From: Streptomyces fructofermentans
Lineage (GTDB): Bacteria; Actinomycetota; Actinomycetes; Streptomycetales; Streptomycetaceae
DNA length: 64,000 nt
NCBI RefSeq assembly: GCF_014651055.1
Contig: NZ_BMWD01000003.1
Span: 325,544 to 389,543 of the forward strand
Direction of reading: 5' to 3'
Part shown: one piece after another, positions 16,796 through 24,539 of the stretch
How positions within the stretch are numbered: the first letter of the stretch is position 1
How the letters are laid out: each line of letters opens with the position of its first letter
Notes under the pieces: generated by a model
The model's input: only the letters and a program-made list of their open reading frames with translations
What the model was told of the DNA's origin: nothing
The model's database searches: none
Position numbers and translations under genes: made by a program

Positions 16796-17398
16796 TCACT
16801 TGGTCGGCGGCGTGGTCTTCTTGGCGACCGGCTTGCGGGCGGCCGGGGCCTTCTTGGCCGGCGCCGGCTTCTTGGCCGGGGCATCGGTCACGACGGCGAC
16901 GGGCTTCGTCTCCTTGACCGCGACCTTGACCTCGCCGGGCTCCGCCTTCGGCTCGACGGCCACGGCGATGTCCTCGATCTCCTCGGCGGCCTCGCCGCGC
17001 CAGGTGCGTACGGCCTGCTCGCCGTGCTCGGCGACCTTCTCGTACGTCTCGCGCGCCTTGACGGCGTACTCGGCGGCCACGCCGACACCGCGCAGCGCGA
17101 TGTCCTGGGCGGTCTCACCGATCTTCTTGAGGTCGGTGTCGAGCGTGCCGATGATCTCGTTCACCTTGGTCTGGAGGGTCACCTGCGCCTCCTTGGCGCG
17201 GGCGGTGGCCTTCTCCTGGACGGAGTTGGGGTCGATGCCGCGCACGGCCTCGATACGGGCCGGGGCCTCGGCACGCAGCTGCTCCACGACGCCGGGCACC
17301 TTCCTGGCCTGCTGGAGGGCCAGGTCCGCGGTACCGGCGGCGAAGTAGAGCGGGGTGGGGTTGCTGAACGTCTTGCGCAGGTCGTCGGTGATCGCCAT
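16796..17398 (-). CDS. Heparin-binding hemagglutinin (HBHA)-like protein
   Basis: The ATG at 17398 follows GGGAGGA. The 200-residue protein resembles mycobacterial HBHA: residues 1-30 (DDLRKTFSNPTPLYFAAGTADLAL), a coiled-coil central helix with many A, E and K (35-140), and a lysine/alanine/proline tail (AKKPAPAKKAPAARK, 165-200) that in mycobacteria binds sulfated sugars. In a soil bacterium the Lys/Pro tail more likely contacts wall polymers or nucleic acid. The neighbouring XRE regulator gene is upstream on the same strand. Confidence 0.82.
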   Translation of the reverse strand: MAITDDLRKTFSNPTPLYFAAGTADLALQQARKVPGVVEQLRAEAPARIEAVRGIDPNSVQEKATARAKEAQVTLQTKVNEIIGTLDTDLKKIGETAQDIALRGVGVAAEYAVKARETYEKVAEHGEQAVRTWRGEAAEEIEDIAVAVEPKAEPGEVKVAVKETKPVAVVTDAPAKKPAPAKKAPAARKPVAKKTTPPTK

Positions 17399-17500
17399 GG
17401 CGATGGTCCTCCCGGAATGTCTGTCGTGTGGATCGTGAGGGTTGTGCGTCGCGGTCCTCCGCGGCGGCCGGCCCGGCACACCGGGCCCGGACGTGCCGGG

Positions 17501-18034
17501 TCAGCTCGCGGAGGACTGCTGGTCGTGCGGGTCGTTCAGGTCGTGCGGACGGTTCGTGCCGTGCGGGTCGTCCGGTCCGGCGACGCCTCCGCCGACCGGT
17601 CCGGCCCTGTCAACGACGGTCGCCCCGGCATCCGTTACGGCACCGGCGTCCGTTACCTCCGAAAAGTCCTCGCCGGTCCTGATCTCGAACCCGTTCTCCT
17701 TGCGGAAGGACTCGTAGATCTGGAGCAGCACCTGCTTCTGCCGCTCGGTGAGCGTGGGGTCGGCGAGCAGCACCGCACGCGTCTCCACCTCGTCCCGGTC
17801 ACGCTCGGCGTCGAGGATGCCGGCGCGGACGTACAGCGTCTCCGCGGAGATCCGCAGGGCCTTGGCGACCTGCTGCAGCACCTCCGCGCTCGGCTTGCGC
17901 AGACCGCGCTCGATCTGGCTGAGGTACGGATTGGACACCCCGGCGGCCTCGGCGAGCTGCCGCAGGCTCAGCTGCGCGCTGCGCCGCTGCTCCCGTAGGT
18001 ACTCACCGAGATTTCCGACGTTGAGTGATGCCAT
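17501..18034 (-). CDS. XRE-family helix-turn-helix regulator
   Basis: The 177-residue protein has an N-terminal HTH_3 domain (residues 8-65; LSLRQLAEAAGVSNPYLSQIERGLRKPS is the DNA-binding motif), a helical middle (TLTERQKQVLLQIYESFRKENG) and a disordered acidic/His tail. The ATG at 18034 is the family start. A perfect inverted repeat lies just upstream. It is 103 bp upstream of the HBHA-like gene on the same strand and probably controls it and itself. Confidence 0.88.
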   Translation of the reverse strand: MASLNVGNLGEYLREQRRSAQLSLRQLAEAAGVSNPYLSQIERGLRKPSAEVLQQVAKALRISAETLYVRAGILDAERDRDEVETRAVLLADPTLTERQKQVLLQIYESFRKENGFEIRTGEDFSEVTDAGAVTDAGATVVDRAGPVGGGVAGPDDPHGTNRPHDLNDPHDQQSSAS

Positions 18035-18054
18035 GCCCCCACCCTGCACCACCC

Positions 18055-18084
18055 TTGCTAACTATTGCAAGCACCCGCTTGCAA
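18055..18084 (-). promoter_or_regulatory. Putative operator of the XRE regulator
   Basis: TTGCAAGC and GCTTGCAA form a perfect 8-bp inverted repeat around ACCC, and a further TTGCTA half-site lies 5 nt away. It sits 21-50 nt upstream of the regulator's start codon, where a promoter would be, which suggests autoregulation. Confidence 0.55.
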
Positions 18085-18324
18085 AAGTGTGCCAGGCCAC
18101 TGCCGGACGGGTTCCGGCGGTACGCGGCGCCCGTCGGGGTCGGCCGCCCGGGCCACCGGGCGCCCGTTCCGTCATACGCGACTCCGTCGTGCGTACCCCG
18201 TCGCGACACGCCCATTCCCGGAGGGGCGCAGGGGCGGGAGAACCCCGGACACTCCAGAACCCCCGTGACGGAGAGGGCGGCCGCTCGGCGGCGCGAGTCC
18301 GAAGGGGGCACGGGCACGCCGGGT

Positions 18325-19077
18325 TCAGACGGCCACGGCGACCGCCGCCGTGACGCCGACGGCGACGATCAGACCGCGCAGCACGGCGGGCGAGAGCCTG
18401 CGGCCCACCCGGGCGCCGAGCAGCCCGCCGACGGTCGAGCCCGCCGCGATCACCCCGACCGCGGCCCAGTCGACGTGGGCGACGGCGATGAAGACGACGG
18501 CCGCGACCCCGTTGACCAGGGCCGCGAGTACGTTCTTGACCCCGTTCAGCCGTTGCAGGTCGTCGCGGAGGAGCGAGCCCATGAGGCCCATGAGCAGCAC
18601 TCCCTGGGCGGCTCCGAAGTAGCCGCCGTAGACGCCGGTCACCAGCACTCCGCACCACAGGGGCGCGCCGCCGTCTCCGCCGCGCTCGTTGCGCCGCGCC
18701 TTGAGCCGCCGGTTCAGACGGGGCTGGAGCAGTACGAGTGCGCACGCGGCCAGGATCAGTACCGGCACCGCCGCCTCGAAGGCGTCGCTCGGCAGGGTCA
18801 GCAGCAGCACCGCGCCGGTGAGCCCGCCGAGCAGCGAGGCGAGGCCGAGTCTGAGCAGCCTCGGCCGCTGCCCCCGCAGTTCCTCGCGGTAGGCGTAGGC
18901 GGCGCTCACCGAGCCGGGGACGAGCCCGACGGTGTTCGACACATTGGCCAGGACCGGCGGGAAGCCGAAGGCGAGCAGCGTGGGAAAGGTGATCAGGGTT
19001 CCGGAGCCGACCACCGCGTTGATGCCGCCGGCCGCGACAGCCGCGGCGCCGATGGCCACCGCCTCCAGTACCTGCAC
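18325..19077 (-). CDS. TauE/SafE-family membrane transporter
   Basis: This 250-residue protein with about eight membrane helices has the two family repeats: GGINAVVGSGTLITFPTLL near the N-terminus and VYGGYFGAAQGVLLMGLMG in the middle. The family exports sulfonates, sulfite or related anions. The start is a GTG with GAGAGG upstream. It is divergent from a LysR regulator, which is its likely controller. The actual substrate is unknown. Confidence 0.85.
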   Translation of the reverse strand: MQVLEAVAIGAAAVAAGGINAVVGSGTLITFPTLLAFGFPPVLANVSNTVGLVPGSVSAAYAYREELRGQRPRLLRLGLASLLGGLTGAVLLLTLPSDAFEAAVPVLILAACALVLLQPRLNRRLKARRNERGGDGGAPLWCGVLVTGVYGGYFGAAQGVLLMGLMGSLLRDDLQRLNGVKNVLAALVNGVAAVVFIAVAHVDWAAVGVIAAGSTVGGLLGARVGRRLSPAVLRGLIVAVGVTAAVAVAV

Positions 19078-19472
19078 GTGTGGTCCTCTCCCTGGACGGT
19101 GAAGTCGAACGGTTCAGTGCCCGGGCGGTGCGGCCGCCCGGCCCACCCGGACCGCCTTACCGGCGGGCGCCCCGGCAATCCGGGCCTGCGGCAGTCCGAG
19201 CCGTCCGGCGGTCGGGCCGACCGGCGGTCGAACGGTCCCCCGACCGAACCGTGCCACACGGTCGGACGGTCCTCGGCCGGGCCGCGACCCACCCGGTCCG
19301 ACAGGCAGGGTGGTCCGGCGGGTCGGCACCCGGTCCGCTCCGAGCCTCCTCCGGATGAGGCGGATCGGCCGGGTTGCCGCCCTGGGACCCGTCAAAGATC
19401 GTCCCGTTCGGCGGTAACCCAAGTCAATCCTCGGGTTTCCTTGCAGACCTCCAAGCTGTAGCTTCACTCGCC
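19078..19472. other. Divergent spacer between TauE/SafE and LysR genes
   Basis: The 395-bp spacer contains no gene; the centre is rich in short GGTCGG/CCGACC runs. Near 19415-19470, AT-richer sequence (AACCCAAGTCAATCCTCGGG) is the best place for the LysR promoter and operator. Confidence 0.4.
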
Positions 19473-20390
19473 GTGACCCTCGACGACCTCCGCGTCTTCG
19501 TCGCCGTGTGCCGGAGCGGCAGCCTGAGCGGCGTGGCCCGCGACCTGTCCTGCACCCAGTCGGCGGTGAGCCAGCACGTCAAACGCCTGGAACGGGAACT
19601 CGGCCTGAGTCTCCTGGAACGGCATCCGCGCGGCGTCGTACCGACCCAGGCGGGGCAGTTGCTCCAGGCCGCGGCGGCCGGCGGGCTGGGCGACATCGAC
19701 CAGGCACTGCGCCGGCTGCGGGACGTCGTGGACGGCGAGGCCGGTTCGGTGCGGATCACCACCGGCGCCACGACGGTACGGCACTTCATGTCGGACGCGA
19801 TCGTGGCGTTCCGCCGCCTCCACCCCCAGGTCAGCCTGGAGTTCCGGACCGCGCACTCCAGCCGGAGCTGTTTCGACGCCCTGATCGCGGGCGGACTGGA
19901 CCTGGCCTGGATCACGCTGGGTGAGCCGGTGCGGGGCATCGAGCAGCGGCCCGTGGTGGGACTGCCCTGGGTCCTGGCCGTGCACGCGGACGACCCGCTC
20001 GCCGACGAGCCCCACGTCACCATGGAGGATTTGGCGGGCATACGGCTCATCCGGCTGCCCGAGAACGCCACGTCACGCGGTCTCCTGGACGGCTGGCTCG
20101 GTTCGGCGGGCATCGGTCCGGCATCCGATACCAGCGTGGCCGACTGGGACACGGCGATCCTGCTCGCGGAACTCGGTCTCGGCCACGCGATCGTGCCCGA
20201 CCTCCCGGGCGGGCACGGCCGGGACCACCCCGACCTGCGCCTGGTCCCGATCCCCGGACTGCCGCCGCTGTGGACCGGCTGGGCCGTGCGCCGCTGGGAG
20301 GCGCTGTCCCCGTCGGCCAGGGCCTTCGCCGACATGGTCGCCGCCCACTGCGGCGGCCCGCCGGCGTCGCCGCCTCCCCCCACCGGCTGA
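19473..20390 (+). CDS. LysR-family transcriptional regulator
   Basis: The GTG at 19473 gives the typical start MTLDDLRVFVAVCRSGSLSG, and the 305-residue length is normal. Residues 1-60 form the winged helix-turn-helix (LSCTQSAVSQHVKRLERELG) and residues 90-290 the substrate-binding domain. It is divergent from the TauE/SafE exporter, the usual target arrangement, so a sulfur or organic anion effector is a reasonable guess. Confidence 0.88.
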   Translation: MTLDDLRVFVAVCRSGSLSGVARDLSCTQSAVSQHVKRLERELGLSLLERHPRGVVPTQAGQLLQAAAAGGLGDIDQALRRLRDVVDGEAGSVRITTGATTVRHFMSDAIVAFRRLHPQVSLEFRTAHSSRSCFDALIAGGLDLAWITLGEPVRGIEQRPVVGLPWVLAVHADDPLADEPHVTMEDLAGIRLIRLPENATSRGLLDGWLGSAGIGPASDTSVADWDTAILLAELGLGHAIVPDLPGGHGRDHPDLRLVPIPGLPPLWTGWAVRRWEALSPSARAFADMVAAHCGGPPASPPPPTG

Positions 20391-20424
20391 GGGACGGCCG
20401 CCGAACCCGGGCGGGACGGGCGGT

Positions 20425-20820
20425 TCACCAGATGATGACCCCGCCGCCGATCGCCAGTGCCCGTCCGGCCGCGTCCTCGATGTTGTCGAGCCCGCGGCTC
20501 ACGTCCTCGGCGTGCTCGGCGCGCGTCCTGAGCGGTCCGGTACCCGGTGTGGACCTCATGTGATCGGCGATCGGCGCGAGTCCGGCCCGTACGAGCGCGC
20601 ACTCGGCGAGGAGGTCGGAGACCTCGTCCGGCGCCACGGTGAGGTGCTCGTCGGCCAGGCGCGGCAGGAACCGGGCGCCGAGCGAGCGGACGGGCTCCGA
20701 GCCCCACACCTCGGTCCGCCACGCCTCCGGGCCGGCGGTGTCCGAGCAGCCCGGCGGGACGTCGAGCACCTCGATGCCGCCCTCCCCCACGGGCACGTAC
20801 ACATCGACCGACAGGCTCAT
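20425..20820 (-). CDS. Hypothetical protein (131 aa)
   Basis: The ATG at 20820 opens MSLSVDVYVPVGEGGIEVLDVP, a beta-rich start with a SLGARFLPRLADEHLTVAPDEVSDL middle and a helical end (RGLDNIEDAAGRALAIGGGVIIW). It has no signal or membrane helix and is convergent with the LysR gene. The pattern of small soluble proteins of this size resembles polymorphic-toxin immunity proteins, but I cannot assign a family. Confidence 0.6.
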   Translation of the reverse strand: MSLSVDVYVPVGEGGIEVLDVPPGCSDTAGPEAWRTEVWGSEPVRSLGARFLPRLADEHLTVAPDEVSDLLAECALVRAGLAPIADHMRSTPGTGPLRTRAEHAEDVSRGLDNIEDAAGRALAIGGGVIIW

Positions 20821-21514
20821 GGCAGGGAGTCGACCACGGCCGGGCACCGCCGGTCCACCGGAAGGGTCCGCCCGAACCGCCCGGGCACCGCGACCGCCCG
20901 GGCACCGCGACCGCCCGAACCGCCCACGCGCCGGAAAGGCGGAAGAAGCGGAGCAGTGCGGGCGGCCCGGCGTCCGGAGGGAGGCGGAAGAAGCGGGAGA
21001 AGAAGACGGGATGCGGCGGACGCGGGCGGCGAATACGAACTCCCGGTCGCATTCCCATTGCCCAACACCCCGTATTCGCCTAGCATTTCCCCCGTGACTG
21101 CCGGGTCGGCCTTGGGCCATCAGCGAGTAGGGTTCCCGGCCTCCGAGTGAGGCCCGGGCGGGCCAGAGGGCCGCCCCCCACCATGTCGCGCACACGCGCT
21201 CGCACCGAGTGCCGTACCGTGCCGCGACCACGCGTGTCGTCTCCGCGTACCACCGCCGCGACCTCGTGTTCCCGCACGTCCAGGCCCTGTTGTGCCCCTT
21301 CGCGTCCTCCACGCCCCGCGCCCCTCCCGGGCGCGCACGCGCACGGTCGCGCCGGAAGCGCGTTCCAGCACCCGCCCCACGGCCCTCCCGGGCCCGACCG
21401 CGGGCCCACCACCCCACTCCGCCCACCGCGGGCGTCGGCGCATTCGCCCCGCGGCAATTCCCCCTGCCCGCACGCGGAAATTCCGAGTGCCCATCATTCG
21501 ACGGAAAGAAGAGA
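20821..21514. other. Gene-free divergent region with GC repeats
   Basis: The 694-bp spacer has a triplicated CACCGCGACCGCCCGGG-type unit near 20880-20930, then AT-richer sequence at 21040-21100 (GAATACGAACTCCCGG, CCCCGTATTCGCCTAG), which probably includes promoter elements. The long frames crossing it lack start signals and normal codon use, so I call no gene. Confidence 0.45.
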
Positions 21515-22363
21515 ATGCCCATCGATTTCAACCAGCAGGTCATCGAGGAGTTCCGCGCCAACGCGGGCCGGGTGGGCGGCCATTTCGAAGGGGCCCGGCT
21601 GCTGCTGCTCACCACCACGGGCGCCCGCTCGGGCCGGCGCCGCACCACCCCGGTCGGCTACTACCCGGACGGCGGCGAGCGCGTGCTCGTCATCGCCTCG
21701 GCCGGGGGCGCGCCGAAGCATCCGGCCTGGTTCCACAACCTCCTCGCGCACCCCCGGGTCACCGTGGAGACGGGGGTGTTCACGTACGAGGCCCGGGCGG
21801 AGGTACTGGCGGACGCGGCCAGGGACGCGGCGTTCGCCCGTGCCGTCGAGGCCGACCCCGGCTGGGCCGAGTACCAGCGGAAGACCACCCGGGTGATCCC
21901 CGTGGTCGCGCTCCACGAGATCGCGGGCGGCCCGCCGAACGTGAACGCGTCCTCGATGGGCCAGGCGGTGAAGGCCGTCCACGACGCCTTCCGGCGCGAA
22001 CTCGCCCTGATCCGCGCGGAGACCGGTGACGCGGGTGCCACCCTCGGTGCCCAGCTCCGGGTGAACTGCCTGACCCTCTGCCAGGGCCTGCACAACCACC
22101 ACACCGGCGAGGACACCGCCCTCTTCCCGTTCCTCTCCGACCGGCACCCCGGACTCGCCCCGGTCCTGGACCGGCTGCGCCGGGAGCACGAGCGGATCGC
22201 CGTCCTGAGCGCCGAGTTGCGGTCCGTGGTCGGTCGCGACTCCTCGGACCCCGGGGACGTACGCGACGAGGTCGAGCGGCTGACGGCCGAGCTCGAAGCA
22301 CATCTGGACTACGAGGAGAAGGAGTTGATCCCGCTGCTGGACGCGCCCGCCCCGCCCCGCTGA
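21515..22363 (+). CDS. Deazaflavin-dependent nitroreductase fused to hemerythrin
   Basis: The ATG at 21515 follows GGAAAGAAG. Residues 1-140 match the Ddn-like F420H2-dependent nitroreductase family (LLLTTTGARSGRRRTTPVGYY, then HPAWFHNLLAHPRVTVE), a split beta-barrel that binds F420. Residues 150-275 form a four-helix hemerythrin domain with iron ligands placed as expected: His156, HHTGE at 195-199, His225 in REHERI and HLDYEE at 263-268. One chain thus joins a hydride-transfer module to a di-iron O2, NO or redox sensor. The gene is alone; the fusion looks real because there is no internal start signal. Confidence 0.87.
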   Translation: MPIDFNQQVIEEFRANAGRVGGHFEGARLLLLTTTGARSGRRRTTPVGYYPDGGERVLVIASAGGAPKHPAWFHNLLAHPRVTVETGVFTYEARAEVLADAARDAAFARAVEADPGWAEYQRKTTRVIPVVALHEIAGGPPNVNASSMGQAVKAVHDAFRRELALIRAETGDAGATLGAQLRVNCLTLCQGLHNHHTGEDTALFPFLSDRHPGLAPVLDRLRREHERIAVLSAELRSVVGRDSSDPGDVRDEVERLTAELEAHLDYEEKELIPLLDAPAPPR

Positions 22364-22514
22364 GGGCGCTCCCGCTCGGGACGGCGGGTGCGGCGGCCCG
22401 GGGGGCCGATGAGCGGCGGCCCGGCCCGCGCGGACGGGGACGCGCGGGCCGGAAGGAGCCCGTGGGCCGGGAGGGGGCCGCCCGTCGGCACCGGCGGGGT
22501 CGCGGGCGGCGGCC

Positions 22515-22676
22515 TCAGTCGAACGGCAGGGGTCTCGCGTGCACCACGTCCAGCCGCGAGACCGCCCGGGTCAGCACGACGTACAGCCGATGGGCTCCCC
22601 GGGCCCCGCCCTCGACGACCGCCGCCGGCTCGACGGCGACGACATGGTCGCACTCGAGCCCCTTGGCCCCTTGCTG
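22515..22676 (-). pseudogene. C-terminal remnant of a UvrD/HelD-type helicase
   Basis: The last 53 codons of this minus-strand frame (KGLECDHVVAVEPAAVV then LYVVLTRAVSRLDVVHARPLP) match the C-terminal motifs of superfamily 1 DNA helicases of the HelD/HelR group (KGLEFDHV and YVALTRA). No ATPase domain lies upstream; the frame continues into the next gene's shadow. This is the tail of a deleted gene. Confidence 0.6.
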
Positions 22677-22767
22677 GGCCACTCCGGCGCGCCCCGGAAG
22701 CCCTGCGGGGCCCCGGTCGCCCGCCTCGCCCCCTCGGGCGACGCCCCCGAGGTGTCGGGGCGCCTCC

Positions 22768-23463
22768 TCAGGCGTACCGGGGAAGCCCCTTGCCCAGCCG
22801 GGCGAACGCGCTCTCCGCCGCTGCGAGGGCATCCTCGCGGACCGCCTCGACGCTCTCGCCCGCCGCGATGCGCCGCCAGTTCTCCAGCGCCAGGATCCGC
22901 TGCACGGCGACGATCTGCCCGGCGGCGAGCCGCGCCTCCAGATCGCCCCCGAGCGCGGCGGCGAGCGCCTCCTCCGACCGCTCCAGATAGCCGTGCAGCC
23001 GCGCGACCAGGGACGGGGTCCCGTACAGGAGCCGGTGGAAGGCGAGCACATGCGGGTTGCCGTTGAGCCCGGTCACGGGGTCGCCGCTCACGACCCCGGC
23101 GAGGAAGTGCAGGCGCAGCGCGTCGATCGGGGACTGCCCCTCCGCCCGCGCGCCGACCACCCGCGCGGCCTCGGTCTCGTGGTCGGCGAACCGGTGCAGG
23201 ACCAGGTCCTCCTTGGTCGGGAAGTAGCGGAACAGCGTCGGCTTCGAGATCTCCGCCGCCGCGGCCACCTCGGCGACGGACACCTTCTCGAAGCCCTTCT
23301 CCAGGAAGAGCGCGACGGCGACGTCGGACACGTCCTGGTACATCCGCAGCTTCTTGCGCTCACGCAGCCCCATGCCCCCCGGGGCGCCGCCCGCCCGGCC
23401 CGCGCCCGGGACGCTTCCGTCACTCTTCGCGCCCTCAGCGCCTCGCGCACCCGTTTCGGCCAT
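22768..23463 (-). CDS. TetR/AcrR-family regulator
   Basis: This 231-residue protein has a disordered Gly/Ala-rich lead (1-30) and then the TetR DNA-binding domain (about 35-80: VAEVAAAAEISKPTLFRYFPTKEDLV), followed by a helical ligand domain. It is divergent from a quinone reductase gene, with a palindrome in the 104-bp gap, so it most likely represses that gene in response to a small hydrophobic or electrophilic ligand. Confidence 0.88.
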   Translation of the reverse strand: MAETGARGAEGAKSDGSVPGAGRAGGAPGGMGLRERKKLRMYQDVSDVAVALFLEKGFEKVSVAEVAAAAEISKPTLFRYFPTKEDLVLHRFADHETEAARVVGARAEGQSPIDALRLHFLAGVVSGDPVTGLNGNPHVLAFHRLLYGTPSLVARLHGYLERSEEALAAALGGDLEARLAAGQIVAVQRILALENWRRIAAGESVEAVREDALAAAESAFARLGKGLPRYA

Positions 23464-23501
23464 GCCCCGAGCCTACGCACCTTCGCCGCCCCGCCCTCCC
23501 C

Positions 23502-23525
23502 TTGACCTCAACCCCGCTCGAGGTC
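23502..23525. promoter_or_regulatory. Putative TetR operator
   Basis: GACCTC (23504-23509) and GAGGTC (23520-23525) form an inverted repeat overlapping a TTGACC -35-like element upstream of the quinone reductase gene. This fits repression of that promoter by the divergent TetR protein. Confidence 0.5.
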
Positions 23526-23567
23526 GGAGACTGCGGGCGCCGACCCCTTCTGCCTCTGGAGTTCCCT

Positions 23568-24539
23568 GTGCGAGCAGCCCTGGTGACGCGCTTCGGCGAC
23601 CCTTCGGTCCTGGTCACGACGGACGTCCCGGACCCCGTGCCCGGCCCGGGCGAGGTCCTGATCGACGTGGCGTACACCGACACGATCTTCGTGGAGACGC
23701 AGATACGGTCCGGCTGGGGCCGCGAGTTCTTCCCCGTGACACCGCCGTACGTCCCCGGCGGCGGCGTGTCCGGAGTGGTCGCCGCCCTCGGTCCCGAGGT
23801 CCCGGCCGAGTGGCTGGGCCGCCGGGTCACGTCCTTCGTGACGGGCGGTTACGCGGAACGCGCCGTCGCGCCCGTCCCGGCCCTGACGGTCGTACCGGAC
23901 GCGCTGGACCTGCTCCCGGCGGCGGCCCTGGTCCACGACGGCGTCACGGCGACCGGGCTGATCGAACTCACGGCGGTCACGGAGACGGACCGCGTCCTGG
24001 TCCTCGGCGCGTCCGGCGGCATGGGCACGCTCCTGGTGCAGCTCGCGCACGCGCGGGGCGCCCGCGTGGTGGGGGTGGCCCGGGGCGCGCGGAAGCTCGC
24101 GCTGGTCCGCGAACTGGGCGCGGACGCGGCGGTCGACGCGGACGACCCGGACTGGCCGGCCCTCGCCCGCCACGCCCTGGGCGGTCCCGACGGCTCGGCG
24201 GACGTCGTCCTGGACGGGGTCGGCGGCGAACCGGGCGCCCGCGCCTTCCCGTTGACGGCGGACGGCGGCCGCTTCTCGGCCCACGGCGCCCCGACCGGCG
24301 CCTTCAGCACCCCGGACGCGGACCGCGCAGCCGCCCGGGGCATCACGCTCCTCGGCATCGCGGACGTCCGCTTCGCCCGAGCGGACCTCGCCCGCCTGAC
24401 GGCCTCGGCCCTCACGGAGGCGGCGAAGGGCGGCCTCCGGCCGGTCGTGGGCGAGGTGTTCCCCCTGGAGGACGCGGCCCGGGCCCATGCGGCGGTGGAG
24501 GAGCGGCGACTGGTGGGGAAGGTGCTGCTGAGGGGGTGA
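23568..24539 (+). CDS. Zinc-independent quinone-reductase-like MDR dehydrogenase
   Basis: The GTG at 23568 has GGAG 8 nt upstream and gives the usual family start VRAALVTRFGDPSVL. The 323-residue protein has the GroES-like domain (1-120) and the NADPH Rossmann domain with VLVLGASGGMGTLLVQLAHARGA. It lacks the zinc ligands of alcohol dehydrogenases, so it belongs with NADPH:quinone oxidoreductases or enoyl reductases. Its 3' end overlaps the convergent kinase gene by 128 bp. Confidence 0.87.
   Translation: MRAALVTRFGDPSVLVTTDVPDPVPGPGEVLIDVAYTDTIFVETQIRSGWGREFFPVTPPYVPGGGVSGVVAALGPEVPAEWLGRRVTSFVTGGYAERAVAPVPALTVVPDALDLLPAAALVHDGVTATGLIELTAVTETDRVLVLGASGGMGTLLVQLAHARGARVVGVARGARKLALVRELGADAAVDADDPDWPALARHALGGPDGSADVVLDGVGGEPGARAFPLTADGGRFSAHGAPTGAFSTPDADRAAARGITLLGIADVRFARADLARLTASALTEAAKGGLRPVVGEVFPLEDAARAHAAVEERRLVGKVLLRG

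Noticed and set aside
21093..21149. An 18-codon leader peptide before the nitroreductase-hemerythrin gene
   Set aside because: A GTG frame (MTAGSALGHQRVGFPASE) exists, but it lacks cysteines or other leader motifs, lies about 370 bp from the gene, and has no hairpin behind it.
20821..21648. N-terminal extension of the 131-residue hypothetical protein to 407 residues
   Set aside because: The upstream part is low-complexity Arg/Gly/Ala with poor codon use and no start signal, and it crosses into the next gene's coding sequence.
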